From Pseudoxanthomonas sp. PXM01 (GTDB lineage Bacteria; Pseudomonadota; Gammaproteobacteria; Xanthomonadales; Xanthomonadaceae), in assembly GCF_014851815.1 (NCBI RefSeq), contig NZ_JACVAJ010000001.1, forward strand, positions 1,674,001 through 1,738,000: a DNA stretch of 64,000 bases. Reading direction: 5' to 3'. The first letter of the stretch is position 1; each line of letters starts with the position of its first letter. Below are positions 33,947-42,949 of the stretch, one piece after another. The notes beneath the pieces were generated by a model. The model searched no databases. It worked only from the letters and a program-made list of their open reading frames with translations, and was not told the origin of the DNA. The position numbers and the translations under genes were made by a program.

Positions 33947-35761
33947 TCAGGCATCGGGCGCCGGCTGCACCGCCACGATCAAGGCGCCCTGCCCGGCGTG
34001 CGCGCCGATGGCGGCCCCGGTTTCTACCAGTCGGTCCTCGCTGATCGACAACCGGGTGCGCAACGCCGCGAGCAGACGCTCGCCTTCGGCACGCGCATCG
34101 CAGTGCCCGACGATCAGGCGCCAGCGCTGCCCCGCATCCAACTGGCGCACGACCCGCTGCGCGAACGCCTCGGGCGCGCGCGCGCGCGTCAGCAGCAAGC
34201 CGGCGACGACCATGCGGCCATCGACGCTCATCTTCGCCATCGGCGTCAGCGCGCTGAGCCGGGCGATCGGCGCCGCCCATCGCGGGATGCGGCCACCGCG
34301 CACTGCATGGGAAATGTCCGGCGCGATGGCCCACATCCGCGTGAGCGGGCGCAGGCGCTCCAGTTCGTCGACCACCTCTGCCTCATCCTTCCCTTCGGCC
34401 GCCAGTTCGGCGGCACGCCATACCAGCAGGGCTTGCCCGCAAGCCGCGTTGATCGTGTCGAACACGCGCACCCGCCGACCCGGATCGCGCGCCGCCGCAT
34501 GCTCGCCGGACTGCAACGTGCCCGACAGTGCGCGCGACAGACCCACATACAGCACGCGCGCATGGTGCGCGAGCGACAATTCGAACTGCCGGCGGAAATC
34601 GCCAGGCGGCGGCTGGCTGGTGCGCGGCAGCTGGCGCGACGACGCCATGCGCCGGTAGAACTCGGCGGTCGACAGCCCGATCTTGTCCAGATAATCGCGA
34701 CCGTCCAGATCCACGCGCGCCGGCACCACCCCGATCGCATGGCGCTCGGCGATGTCATCCGGCAGATCGGCGGCGCTGTCGGTGACCACCACCAGCGGCT
34801 GCGGTGCGGCGGCGAACGCCTGCTGCCGGATCATGTCGTCGGCCTTCATGCCCTCCACGCGACCCTGCGTTGCACAGGCATCGAACAGCGCCTGCGGCGA
34901 GCCGGTGTGGGCGTGTACGCGCAGTCGGGACACACCGCCCGCGATGACGATGGAGTCGGCGCCAAGCGCTTCCAGGGCCGAGCGCAGGCGCTCGCGATCC
35001 AGCGCCTCGCCCAGCAGCAGGCATTCGGTGCACCAGCGGCGGCCGGGATCGATCTCGTGGTCGTGCGCCAAGGGCACGCCGGCATCGTTGGCCGCCACCG
35101 GCGCACCCGTGCGCATGCGGACCGCCCGCGGACCGCCTTCGACGAACTCGGCGATGCCTTCCAGCAGATCGACGAAGCCCTGCGCGCCCGCATCCACCAC
35201 ACCGGCCTTCTGCAGCAGCGCCATCTGCCGCGGGGTATCGGCCAGCGCGCGACGCGCCCGCACCAGTGCCCGGGTGAATCCGCTGCGCGTATCGGGCTGC
35301 GCACTGTCCGCCGCCGCATCCAGTTCGTCGGCGAATGCGGTGATAACGCTGAGGATGGTGCCCTCGACCGGCTGGGCCAGCGCCTGCCGCGCGCTCTGCG
35401 CTCCCTGGCGCACGGCGGCGGCAAGCGAGCGGACGTCCAGTTCGGGCAGGGGGCGGACGCGTTCGGCTACCCCGTGCAGGAACTGCGCCAGGATGGCGCC
35501 CGAATTGCCGCGCGCGCCGTCGATCGCGTCGTTGCCGACCCGGCTGAGCAGGTCGCCGGCATGCTGGCTGGGCTGGCTCAGCGCGCCGTGCAGCACGCTG
35601 CCGAGGGTGGAGGCGAGGTTGTTACCGGTATCGCCATCGGCCACCGGGAACACGTTGATCCGGTTCAACCCATCCCGGGCCGCGATGACCCGGCGGGCGC
35701 CGGCAATCAGCGCCAGGCGCAGGGCGGGGGCGGTCAGCGGGCGATCGGGAGGGCTCGGCAT
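33947..35761 (-). CDS. Fused DhaL-DegV protein, FakA-FakB-like fatty acid kinase
   Basis: 604 residues from the ATG at 35761. DhaL/DAK2 kinase domain about 11-205 with the Mg-ATP motif NRINVFPVADGDTGNNLAST and DGARGNSGAILAQFLHG. A FakA-type middle domain spans about 240-310 (CTECLLLGEALDRERL, LRVHAHTGSP). A DegV domain runs about 322-604 (LVVVTDSAADLPDDIAERHAIGVVPARV, RTSQPPPGDFRRQFE, LYVGLSRALSGTLQSG) and binds fatty acid in FakB proteins. In Firmicutes FakA and FakB are separate and make acyl-phosphate from free fatty acids. The adjacent plsY uses that product. Function is inferred by domain homology. Confidence 0.88.
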   Translation of the reverse strand: MPSPPDRPLTAPALRLALIAGARRVIAARDGLNRINVFPVADGDTGNNLASTLGSVLHGALSQPSQHAGDLLSRVGNDAIDGARGNSGAILAQFLHGVAERVRPLPELDVRSLAAAVRQGAQSARQALAQPVEGTILSVITAFADELDAAADSAQPDTRSGFTRALVRARRALADTPRQMALLQKAGVVDAGAQGFVDLLEGIAEFVEGGPRAVRMRTGAPVAANDAGVPLAHDHEIDPGRRWCTECLLLGEALDRERLRSALEALGADSIVIAGGVSRLRVHAHTGSPQALFDACATQGRVEGMKADDMIRQQAFAAAPQPLVVVTDSAADLPDDIAERHAIGVVPARVDLDGRDYLDKIGLSTAEFYRRMASSRQLPRTSQPPPGDFRRQFELSLAHHARVLYVGLSRALSGTLQSGEHAAARDPGRRVRVFDTINAACGQALLVWRAAELAAEGKDEAEVVDELERLRPLTRMWAIAPDISHAVRGGRIPRWAAPIARLSALTPMAKMSVDGRMVVAGLLLTRARAPEAFAQRVVRQLDAGQRWRLIVGHCDARAEGERLLAALRTRLSISEDRLVETGAAIGAHAGQGALIVAVQPAPDA

Positions 35762-35953
35762 GGCGCGAGTCTGCCGGAAGCCGGGCCACCCGCCTGCTGC
35801 GACGCAGCAGCCCGTCGCCGGTTTTCCTCGATCCGTCGCCACGGACCGCCGTTTCGTCGCACGGAGGGGGCGGATCCGTGCCGGCCGCCGTCAATCCGGC
35901 TATAGTCGGCGGCGTCATCTGGCCGCTGTAACCGACCGACAGGAGTCCCTCCG

Positions 35954-36274
35954 ATGCTTCGCGCCAGCCTTGCCCTGCTGCTTCTCGTTGCCTCGGCGGC
36001 GGTATTCGCCCAGAACGGTCGCGGCATCGCCAACGGCACCACCGGTACCTGCCAGGACGTCGCCGACCGTGCGGTCGCCGAACGTCCGGTCGATGCCGTG
36101 CCGACCGCATCGGACGCGCGCCGCGCGCGCGCCACCGCCGTGCGCAGCAAGTACGGTGCGCCGACCTCGCTGACGCCTGCCACCTCGCGTGGCGGTGGCG
36201 ATGACGACGACACTCCACTGCCGCGTAGCCGCGGCTCGAAGTGGCACAGCTTCCTGCCGGGCATGTTCCGCTGA
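35954..36274 (+). CDS. Small exported protein of unknown function
   Basis: 106 residues, ribosome site AGGAG 8 bp before the ATG. Signal peptide about 1-19 (LLLLVASAAVFAQ). The mature part is short, polar and probably disordered (TSRGGGDDDDTPLPRSRGSKWHSF) with one Cys. It has no recognised domain. It is divergent from the fakAB gene (192-bp shared promoter region) and 18 bp before mtfA, with which it is probably co-transcribed. Confidence 0.7.
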   Translation: MLRASLALLLLVASAAVFAQNGRGIANGTTGTCQDVADRAVAERPVDAVPTASDARRARATAVRSKYGAPTSLTPATSRGGGDDDDTPLPRSRGSKWHSFLPGMFR

Positions 36275-36292
36275 CGCGGACGGCGGCACCCG

Positions 36293-37054
36293 GTGATCGG
36301 ACTGTTGCGCCGCCTGCGGCGCCCTTCCCCGTCGATTGACGACACTCTCTGGCAACGCGTGCGCACCGCTACCCCATGGGTATCGGCGCTGGACGACGAG
36401 CGCTCGGAGCGCCTGCGGGCACTGACGGCGCGCTTCCTGCACCAGAAGACCATCACGCCGCTGGCCGGACTGATCCTCGACGAGGCGCATCGCGCGCAGC
36501 TGGCCGCGCTGTGCTGCCTGCCCCTGCTCGAGTACGGCGAGGCCGGCCTGCGCGGCTGGTCGCAACTGATCGTCTACCCGGACGCGTTCCGCGTGCAGCG
36601 CACGCACACCGACGCAGCCGGCGTGCTGCACGAGTGGGAAGACGATCTGGCCGGTGAAGCGTGGGACCAGGGGCCGCTGATCCTGTCCTGGGCCGACGTG
36701 CAGGCCGACATCGCCGAACCCGACGCCGGCTTCTGCGTGGCTGTCCACGAGATGGCGCACAAGTTGGACGTGCTGGATGGCGAGCTCGACGGCACGCCGC
36801 CGTTGCCGGACGCGTGGCACGGTCGCTGGGCGCGCGACTTCCAACGCGCTTACGACGACTTCTGCATGCAGGTCGACCTGGGCCATGACACCGCCATCGA
36901 CCCGTACGCCGCGGAAGCGCCCGAAGAGTTCTTTGCGGTGACCACCGAGTACCACTTCTCGGCGCCCGACGTGCTGGCCGAGTCCATGCCGGACGTGGCG
37001 GCGCATCTGGCGCGTTTCTACGGCCCCTCGCCGATGGCCGGCGCGGCGGCCTGA
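36293..37054 (+). CDS. mtfA: Zinc-dependent peptidase of the MtfA family
   Basis: 253 residues from a GTG at 36293. MtfA signature: RALTARFLHQKTITPLAGLILDEAHRAQLAALCCLPLL, the zinc motif VHEMAHKLD (HExxH) and the downstream Glu in EEFFAVTTEYHF that completes the site. Cytosolic metallopeptidase. In E. coli MtfA binds the Mlc repressor and modulates glucose PTS expression. No ptsG/mlc genes are seen here. It converges with phoQ, the stops being 1 bp apart. Confidence 0.93.
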   Translation: MIGLLRRLRRPSPSIDDTLWQRVRTATPWVSALDDERSERLRALTARFLHQKTITPLAGLILDEAHRAQLAALCCLPLLEYGEAGLRGWSQLIVYPDAFRVQRTHTDAAGVLHEWEDDLAGEAWDQGPLILSWADVQADIAEPDAGFCVAVHEMAHKLDVLDGELDGTPPLPDAWHGRWARDFQRAYDDFCMQVDLGHDTAIDPYAAEAPEEFFAVTTEYHFSAPDVLAESMPDVAAHLARFYGPSPMAGAAA

Positions 37055-37064
37055 ATCACAGGCC
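37048..37064. terminator. Short hairpin at the convergent mtfA/phoQ ends
   Basis: GGCCTG-AATCA-CAGGCC, overlapping both stop codons, with GC-rich flanks and no U-run. A possible weak bidirectional terminator. Confidence 0.35.
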
Positions 37065-38510
37065 CGGCGGCAACCTTACCTCGAAGCGCGCGCCACCCAG
37101 TTCCTCCGATCGCCGCACCTGCAACTCGCCGCGATAGTCGCGGATCAGGTCCTGCACGATCGACAGCCCGATGCCATGCCCCTGCACGCGCTCATCGCCG
37201 CGCACACCGCGTTGCAGGACCTTCGCCACATCCTCCTCGGCGATGCCCGGTCCGTCGTCGTCGACGGCCATGAACAGGCCGGCACGCCGCTGCGGCGCTG
37301 TCGCACCCACGGTCACCGTCAACAGGACACGGGAACGTGCCCACTTGAAGGCGTTCTCCAGCAGATTGCCCATCAGTTCCTGCAGGTCGCCGGTCTCGCC
37401 ATGGAAACGCGCACGCGGATCGATTTCGAACTCGCAGATCACGCCCTTCGCGGCGTACACCTTCTCCAGCCCGCGCACGATTTCCTCGGCATGCGGCTCG
37501 ATGGCCACGGCGGCGGAGAACAGCTTGTGGCCGCTTGAGGCCGCGCGCGCCAATTGGTAGGACACCAGGTTGTTCATCCGCTTGAGCTGCACGTCCAGTT
37601 CTTCGCGCAAGGCCTGCGGATCGCCCCCGCCGCTGTCCAGCTGCGTCCGCAGCACGGCGATCGGTGTCTTCAAGCTGTGCGCGAGATCGGCCAACGTGTT
37701 GCGCTGGCGCTCCAGGTTTTCGCGCTCGCTCTCGATGAAGGCGTTGATGCTGTCGGTGAGCGGCTCGAGTTCGCGCGGATGACTCTCGGTCATGCCGGAC
37801 AGCTCGCCGCGCTGCACGCGGCTGAGCTCGAAGATCACCCGTCGCAGCGGACGCAGGCTCCAGCGCAGCACCAGCATCTGCAGCAGCAGCAGGATCACCC
37901 CGGCGCCGCCGAGGTAGACCCACAGCGATCCCCGGAATACGCGGATCTGCGCGCTGAGCGCCTGCGCATCCTCGAAGATGTAGATGCTGTAAGGAATCTC
38001 GGCATGCTGGTGCGTCGCCGGCCATGCATAACCCACACCGTACCGGTAGGCCTCGCTGTCGCTGCCGTCGGCGCGACGGATCGGCAAGGGACCTTCGAAC
38101 GATTCTTCCAGCGCACCCAGCATCCGCGGCACCGGCAGCTCGGGACCCAGCGTGGAGTTGGACCCCCATGGCGGCACGCCCTGGAGCACCACCTGCGCGT
38201 ACATCCCGCTGTCGGGCATGTCGAAGCGGGGATCTGGCGTGTTGTAGGGAGGGATCAGCGTGCCGTTGCGCCCAAACTCCACCTTGTCGGTGTAGTACAG
38301 CGCGTAGCTCTTCAACCGCTGGCGCAGGTTGTCCTCGGCCGTGTCGACGAACGCACGGTCCAACGCATACCCGGCCAGGGCGAGGAAGGCGAGCAGCGCA
38401 AGGCTGGCGGCGAGCAGCTGGCGGGCACGCAACGAACGCGGCCGCCACCCGTCGAACCGGTCACGGCCGACGGGCGCGGATGGCGCGGCGCCGGAGGGTG
38501 GCGCAGGCAT
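37056..38510 (-). CDS. phoQ: PhoQ-like sensor histidine kinase
   Basis: 484 residues from the ATG at 38510 (a TTG sits one codon upstream). A first membrane segment about 30-48 (LLAASLALLAFLALAGYAL). A periplasmic sensor region about 50-170 binds an unknown signal. Second membrane segment about 172-192, then HAMP, and HisKA with H in TLADLAHSLKTPIAVL. The HATPase part has NLLENAFKWA and DDGPGIAEEDVAKVLQRGVRGDERVQGHGIGLSI. Autophosphorylates and signals to PhoP. In Xanthomonas PhoPQ responds to Mg2+, pH and peptides and controls virulence and envelope genes. The gene is 28 bp behind phoP. Confidence 0.9.
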   Translation of the reverse strand: MPAPPSGAAPSAPVGRDRFDGWRPRSLRARQLLAASLALLAFLALAGYALDRAFVDTAEDNLRQRLKSYALYYTDKVEFGRNGTLIPPYNTPDPRFDMPDSGMYAQVVLQGVPPWGSNSTLGPELPVPRMLGALEESFEGPLPIRRADGSDSEAYRYGVGYAWPATHQHAEIPYSIYIFEDAQALSAQIRVFRGSLWVYLGGAGVILLLLQMLVLRWSLRPLRRVIFELSRVQRGELSGMTESHPRELEPLTDSINAFIESERENLERQRNTLADLAHSLKTPIAVLRTQLDSGGGDPQALREELDVQLKRMNNLVSYQLARAASSGHKLFSAAVAIEPHAEEIVRGLEKVYAAKGVICEFEIDPRARFHGETGDLQELMGNLLENAFKWARSRVLLTVTVGATAPQRRAGLFMAVDDDGPGIAEEDVAKVLQRGVRGDERVQGHGIGLSIVQDLIRDYRGELQVRRSEELGGARFEVRLPPGL

Positions 38511-38538
38511 CAAGCGCAGGCGATGCCGGCGCGGGGCA

Positions 38539-39225
38539 TCAGCCTTCGCCGCTGCGCGGGATCGCGAAGCGGTAGCCGCGGCCGCGCACGGTCTCGATCG
38601 GCTTCAGCTCGCCGTCCGGGTCCAACTTCTTGCGCAGGCGGCCGATGAAGACTTCCAGCACGTTGGAGTCGCGGTCGAAGTCCTGCTGGTAGATGTGCTC
38701 GGTCAGGTCGGCCTTCGAGACCAGTTCGCCCGCGTGCATCATCAGGTACTCGAGCACCTTGTACTCGTAGCTGGTCAGGTCGACGTTGCTGCCGTTGACG
38801 CTGACGGTCTGCGCCGCCAGATCCAGCGCGACCGGACCGCATTCCAGCGTCGGCTTGCTCCAGCCCGCCGCGCGGCGCAGCAGCGCGTTGACGCGGGCCA
38901 GCAGTTCTTCCACATGGAAGGGCTTGACCAGATAGTCGTCGGCGCCCTGCTTCAGGCCTTCGACCTTGTCCTGCCAGCTGCTGCGCGCGGTCAGGATCAG
39001 CACGGGAAACTTCTTGCCCTCGTCGCGCAGCGCCTTGATCAGCTCCATGCCCGACATCTTCGGCAGGCCGAGATCGATGATGCCCACGTCGAACGGCACT
39101 TCGCGGCCCATGTAGAGACCTTCCTCGCCGTCCTGGGCGGCGTCGACCGCAAAGCCTTCGCGCTTCAGGCGCGCTGCCAGGGTTTCACGCAGGGGGGCTT
39201 CGTCTTCGACCAGCAGGATACGCAT
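38539..39225 (-). CDS. phoP: PhoP-like response regulator
   Basis: 228 residues, OmpR/PhoB class. Receiver with acidic pocket (MRILLVEDEAPL), phospho-Asp in VGIIDLGLPKMSGMEL and Lys in DYLVKPFHVEELLARV. A winged-helix domain of about 95 residues carries VDLTSYEYKVLEYLM and SNVLEVFIGRLRKKLDPDG, then the wing TVRGRGYRFAIP. First gene of phoPQ. A small exported protein gene lies upstream with about 76 bp between, so it may be part of the regulon or the operon. Confidence 0.93.
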   Translation of the reverse strand: MRILLVEDEAPLRETLAARLKREGFAVDAAQDGEEGLYMGREVPFDVGIIDLGLPKMSGMELIKALRDEGKKFPVLILTARSSWQDKVEGLKQGADDYLVKPFHVEELLARVNALLRRAAGWSKPTLECGPVALDLAAQTVSVNGSNVDLTSYEYKVLEYLMMHAGELVSKADLTEHIYQQDFDRDSNVLEVFIGRLRKKLDPDGELKPIETVRGRGYRFAIPRSGEG

Positions 39226-39301
39226 GGACTCTCCTTGGTATTGCGCGTGGCGCGGAACCGGCCACGGACGTGCTCATGATGAGCGTGGATTCTACGTAAG
39301 A

Positions 39302-39706
39302 CTACGGGCGCGAGGGGTTATCGCCGCGTGCAGGCGGCGGAGCGATGTCGCGGCGCGGCCGGACCGGCGAATCGGCATCGCGGCGCGACGGCCCCACATC
39401 GTCCTGGGTCTGCGTGCGCACGCGGCCCCGGTCGTCGATGTACTTGACGCGCGTGACATCGCGGCCGTCGTACTGCATGCGTTCGACACTCAACACCTGG
39501 TTGCCCGAATCGCTGCGCACGCGGCGGACGGAATCCGACATGGAGTTGCGGTGACCACGGTCGTCGCTGCGCGGTGCGCCGCGCTCCCGCGACGGCGGCG
39601 CGTCCCCGCGACCACGGTCATCCTGTGCGTGCACCGCAGCAGTACCGGTGATGGCGGCGAGCACCGCCAAGGCAAGGGCGGCTAGGGTCGGGGTACGAAA
39701 ACGCAT
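39302..39706 (-). CDS. Small exported protein upstream of phoP
   Basis: 134 residues from the ATG at 39706. Signal peptide about 1-27 (AVLAAITGTAAVHAQ). The mature protein is highly charged (Arg/Asp-rich) and contains a PepSY-like strand pattern GNQVLSVERMQYDGRDVTRVKYIDDRGRVRT, similar to small PepSY proteins placed ahead of two-component genes. The rest is probably disordered. It precedes phoPQ on the same strand, 76 bp away, which suggests a link to that signalling system. No experimental family known to me. Confidence 0.72.
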   Translation of the reverse strand: MRFRTPTLAALALAVLAAITGTAAVHAQDDRGRGDAPPSRERGAPRSDDRGHRNSMSDSVRRVRSDSGNQVLSVERMQYDGRDVTRVKYIDDRGRVRTQTQDDVGPSRRDADSPVRPRRDIAPPPARGDNPSRP

Positions 39707-39853
39707 AACGGAATCGTAACGGAACTGGGGTCGCGAAACTGAACGGAACCCGAAACCGCCTCTGGAGAATGGAAGTGAAGTCTTGGACCGCGGCAGTGAA
39801 TCCGTTCTGAATTTATCCACAGGGTCTTGCCCCGCATTCAGCCAGCTGAACCG

Positions 39854-40777
39854 TCAGAAAACCTCGGCAACACAACACCTTAGCGACCCGCCGCCGGCTT
39901 CGATCGCTTCCAGTGCCACGTTGTGCACTGCGAAACCCACGGCCTCCAGGCCGGTCACTGTGGCGGGCCGCAGGGCCGCGTGGGCACGCCGGCTCATCCA
40001 CACCCTTTCCGCCCCCAGCGCGATGGCATTGCCAGCGAACGCGGCCTGCTCCTCTCGGGACAGTTCGACCACGCCCCCGGGGTACAACGCCTCCAGGGCA
40101 GGCATCAGGCCCGGCGCGTCCAGGCCTCCCGGATAGACCAGAGCCGCCCGCCCGGCCAGCACCGCCAGCAGCACGTTGGTGTGGTATTCGCCAGCCGCCA
40201 GATCGAACATCAGCGTGGTGCGCAGGCCGAAGGCCTCATGCATCCGGGCCGCGCCAGCTTCGTCGCAGCGTTCCGACAGGCCGCAGAAGCCGATGCCACG
40301 CGCACGGTCGATGACCAGCGCACCGGTCAGTTCGCAGGGGTGTGGCTGGCGGGAAAGGTCGATCTCGGCGTAACCGAGGGTGTCGCGGAAGAACCCGCGG
40401 ATGTCCGCCCTGCCCGCCTCGCGTTGCCGCACCTCGTGGCGCATGCGGCCGACGATCAACCTCGGTTCGCTATCGACGCGGGCAGTGGCGAACACGTTGT
40501 TCGGGAACACCGCATCCGGCGTCGCCTCGTCGCCAGGGAAGCAGACCACCGGCACGTCCTGCCCCAGCGCGCGTTGCAACGCATGGTGCTCGCGCAATGC
40601 GGCACCGGTATCGAACGCGCCGGCCTCGGCCATGTAGCGGTTGTCCTGCGCCGATTGTTCGGCCCGCATGAAGCCATCCGGCGACACCAGGAAGGCCGCG
40701 CGTGCGGTCGCCGGACCGAAGTCGGTCGCCAGCGAGCGCGCGAACGCGATGAAGGCGGCGACGTCGCGCGTGATCAT
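39854..40777 (-). CDS. ctlX: Amidinotransferase-fold hydrolase (CtlX-like)
   Basis: 307 residues. Pentein (guanidino-group-modifying) fold: N-terminal FLVSPDGF, CFPGDEATPDAVFPNNVFATA, the conserved GEYHTNVLLAVLAG with catalytic His, and near the C-terminus GGGSLRCCVAEVF with the nucleophile Cys. This resembles arginine deiminase/DDAH and the citrulline-utilisation hydrolase group CtlX. Substrate could be citrulline, dimethylarginine or a related ureido compound. The arginase 9 kb away fits a role in arginine-related catabolism, but the exact reaction is not provable here. The gene sits 2 bp downstream of dusA. Confidence 0.8.
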   Translation of the reverse strand: MITRDVAAFIAFARSLATDFGPATARAAFLVSPDGFMRAEQSAQDNRYMAEAGAFDTGAALREHHALQRALGQDVPVVCFPGDEATPDAVFPNNVFATARVDSEPRLIVGRMRHEVRQREAGRADIRGFFRDTLGYAEIDLSRQPHPCELTGALVIDRARGIGFCGLSERCDEAGAARMHEAFGLRTTLMFDLAAGEYHTNVLLAVLAGRAALVYPGGLDAPGLMPALEALYPGGVVELSREEQAAFAGNAIALGAERVWMSRRAHAALRPATVTGLEAVGFAVHNVALEAIEAGGGSLRCCVAEVF

Positions 40778-40779
40778 GA

Positions 40780-41778
40780 TCAGGCCGCCGGGCGCAGTTC
40801 GCGCGTGGTCGCGGCCAGCGCCTGCTCCACCAGCGACCAGTCCGCGCCGGGCTTGTGCGCGCCTTCGCTGAGGATCTGGCGAAACGCGCGTCCGCCGGGC
40901 TGGGCATGGAACAGGCCCAGCACGTGCCGGGTCAGGTGCTTCAACGCCACGCCTTTGGCCAACTGCGCCTCCACGTAGGGGCGCCAGGCGCGAAGCAGGT
41001 CCACGCGCGACTGCATCTCACCACCGAACAGCGCCACCTGCATTTCATGCAACGCATAAGGCTCGTGGTAGGCAGCGCGACCGATCATCACGCCGTCGCT
41101 GTGCTGCAAGTGTTCGTGCACCTGCGCGGTCGTGGTGATGCCGCCGTTGAGCGCGACGGTCAGCCCCGGGCGCTCGCGCTTCAGGCGATAGGCCCAGTCG
41201 TAGCGCAGCGGCGGGATCTCGCGGTTCTCCTTCGGCGACAGACCCTGCAGCCAGGCCTTGCGCGCATGCACGAAGAACGTGTTGCAGCCGGTGTCGGCCA
41301 CCGTGTCGATGAAGGCGCGGAACAGGTCGTAGTCTTCCTGTTCGTCCACGCCCAGGCGGCATTTCACCGTAACGGGAATGCCCACCGCCTCGATCATCGC
41401 CGCGACGCACTCGGACACCAGCGCAGGCTCCTTCATCAGGCAGGCGCCGAAGCGTCCGGCCTGCACGCGGTCAGACGGGCAGCCGACGTTGAGGTTCACT
41501 TCGTCGTAGCCCCAGTCCTGCGCGATGCGCGCGGCCTGCGCCAGGTGTTCGGGCTCGCTGCCGCCGAGTTGCACGGCCACCGGATGCTCCACGGTGTCGA
41601 AACCCAGCAACCGGTCGCGGTCGCCATGGATCACCGCCTGCGCGTGCACCATCTCGGTGTACAGGCGCGCCTTGGGCGCCAGCAGCCGGTGGAACACGCG
41701 GCAATGCGTATCCGTCCAGTCCATCATCGGGGCGACCGAGAGGCGCAGGGTTTCGTGGGGAATGCGGGGGGACGTCAT
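40780..41778 (-). CDS. dusA: tRNA-dihydrouridine(20/20a) synthase
   Basis: 332 residues from the ATG at 41778. FMN-dependent enzyme that reduces uridine 20/20a of tRNA. DusA motifs: SVAPMMDWTDTHCRVFHRLL, EVNLNVGCPSDRVQAGRFGACLM with the catalytic Cys, VTVKCRLGVDEQEDYD, NTFFVHARKAWLQGLSPKENREIPPL and VALNGGITTTAQV. The KENREIPPL phrase marks DusA rather than DusB or DusC. Probably co-transcribed with ctlX (2-bp gap). Confidence 0.94.
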   Translation of the reverse strand: MTSPRIPHETLRLSVAPMMDWTDTHCRVFHRLLAPKARLYTEMVHAQAVIHGDRDRLLGFDTVEHPVAVQLGGSEPEHLAQAARIAQDWGYDEVNLNVGCPSDRVQAGRFGACLMKEPALVSECVAAMIEAVGIPVTVKCRLGVDEQEDYDLFRAFIDTVADTGCNTFFVHARKAWLQGLSPKENREIPPLRYDWAYRLKRERPGLTVALNGGITTTAQVHEHLQHSDGVMIGRAAYHEPYALHEMQVALFGGEMQSRVDLLRAWRPYVEAQLAKGVALKHLTRHVLGLFHAQPGGRAFRQILSEGAHKPGADWSLVEQALAATTRELRPAA

Positions 41779-41844
41779 GGCGTCATTGTACCTTGGCCCC
41801 AGCACGGCCCAGCCCACAGGGCAAGGTCCGCCACCTCTGGGGAA

Positions 41845-42156
41845 CTACCGAAGAATCTGTGCGGCCATCACTGCGCAGGCTGTTCCAACGGCCAACCACG
41901 CCAACAGGCCCAGCCAGGAGAGACGTCCTCTGTACACACCGAATACCAAGCGGACGAACACCGCCACAGAAAACAACGAAGCAGCGATGAGGACCGGCAA
42001 TGCCAAGATTCCGAACACCATGGCCGGAATCGTCTGCCCGGACTCCACGAAGTAGAGAAAGAGCACGAAGTAGGCAAGGAATACGAAGGGAATGGGCCAC
42101 CGCGGAAGGTGGGCCGAACGGCCTGCGTCAGAGTTGGTCGTTGTTCCGGAGTCCAT
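41845..42156 (-). CDS. Small membrane protein of unknown function
   Basis: 103 residues from the ATG at 42156. Short polar N-terminus, then three membrane segments: about 21-40 (IPFVFLAYFVLFLYFVES), 44-68 (IPAMVFGILALPVLIAASLFSVAV) and 78-100 (LSWLGLLAWLAVGTACAVMA). No known motif. It sits between dusA and kdpE and reads in the same direction as both. Lower GC than its neighbours. It may be a recent or poorly conserved gene. Confidence 0.6.
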   Translation of the reverse strand: MDSGTTTNSDAGRSAHLPRWPIPFVFLAYFVLFLYFVESGQTIPAMVFGILALPVLIAASLFSVAVFVRLVFGVYRGRLSWLGLLAWLAVGTACAVMAAQILR

Positions 42157-42218
42157 TGCTGACTGTCAGCCCCCTACCACCCGAGTTAAAACGGATTCGC
42201 ACACCCGCTTCACTACCC

Positions 42219-42941
42219 TCATCCCACCCCCACAAACCGCAACCCCACCCCCGGCTCCGTCGCGATGTACCGCGGCGCGGTCGCATCGTCGTGCAGTTTC
42301 TGCCGTAGCTTGCCCACCAGGATGCGCAGGTAGTGGGTGTCGTCCTGATGGTTGGGGCCCCACAGTTCGCGCAGCAGTTGCGGTTGCGTGACCACGCGGC
42401 CGGGGTGCTGCAGCAGCAACGCGAGCAGGGCGAATTCCTTGCGGCTCAGCGCGACGGCTTCACCGTCCAGCGTCACCTCGCGGCGGCCGAGGTCCACGTG
42501 CAGATGGCCGTCGTCGAACAGCGGCATCGCGTCGCCGCTGGCGGCGGCGCGGGTGCGCAGCAGACCGCGGATGCGGGCCATCAGTTCCTGCACACCGAAC
42601 GGCTTGGTGACGTAGTCGTTGGCGCCGCCATCGAGCGCGGCGACCTTCTCCATCTCGCCGTCGCGCACGGTCAGCATGATCACCGGCACCTGCGACCACT
42701 GCCGCAGCTCGCGCAGCACGTCGTGGCCTTCCATGTCCGGCAAACCGATATCCAGCACCACCAGGTCGGCACCATGCGCGGCCAGTTCCGCCAGCCCGGC
42801 ACGGCCGCCCTCCGCCATCGCCACCACATAGCCCTGCGCGCGCAGGCTGATGTCGAGGAAGCGCCGGATCTGCGGCTCGTCGTCGATCACCAGGATGCGC
42901 GCCGGCGGGGCGGACGCGGGTGGTGGCGCGGTATAGGTCAA
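42219..42941 (-). CDS. kdpE: KdpE potassium-responsive response regulator
   Basis: 240 residues from a TTG at 42941. No ATG precedes the receiver core, and AGGAT stands 6 bp upstream of the TTG. OmpR-class: acidic pocket RILVIDDEPQIRRFLDISL, phospho-Asp in LVVLDIGLPDMEGHDVL, Lys in YVTKPFGVQELMARI. The winged helix has VALSRKEFALLALLLQHPGRVVT and THYLRILVGKLRQKLHDD. Activates kdp genes under K+ limitation or osmotic stress. It follows kdpD after 8 bp. Confidence 0.93.
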   Translation of the reverse strand: MTYTAPPPASAPPARILVIDDEPQIRRFLDISLRAQGYVVAMAEGGRAGLAELAAHGADLVVLDIGLPDMEGHDVLRELRQWSQVPVIMLTVRDGEMEKVAALDGGANDYVTKPFGVQELMARIRGLLRTRAAASGDAMPLFDDGHLHVDLGRREVTLDGEAVALSRKEFALLALLLQHPGRVVTQPQLLRELWGPNHQDDTHYLRILVGKLRQKLHDDATAPRYIATEPGVGLRFVGVG

Positions 42942-42949
42942 ACCAGATC

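Noticed and set aside
32906..35905. 999-codon plus-strand frame opposite plsY and the DhaL-DegV gene
   Set aside because: Antisense shadow of conserved minus-strand genes.
39813..39821. TTATCCACA, a perfect DnaA-box consensus, between ctlX and the small exported protein gene
   Set aside because: Single copy with no cluster, AT-rich unwinding element or dnaA/dnaN neighbours, so no origin is supported.
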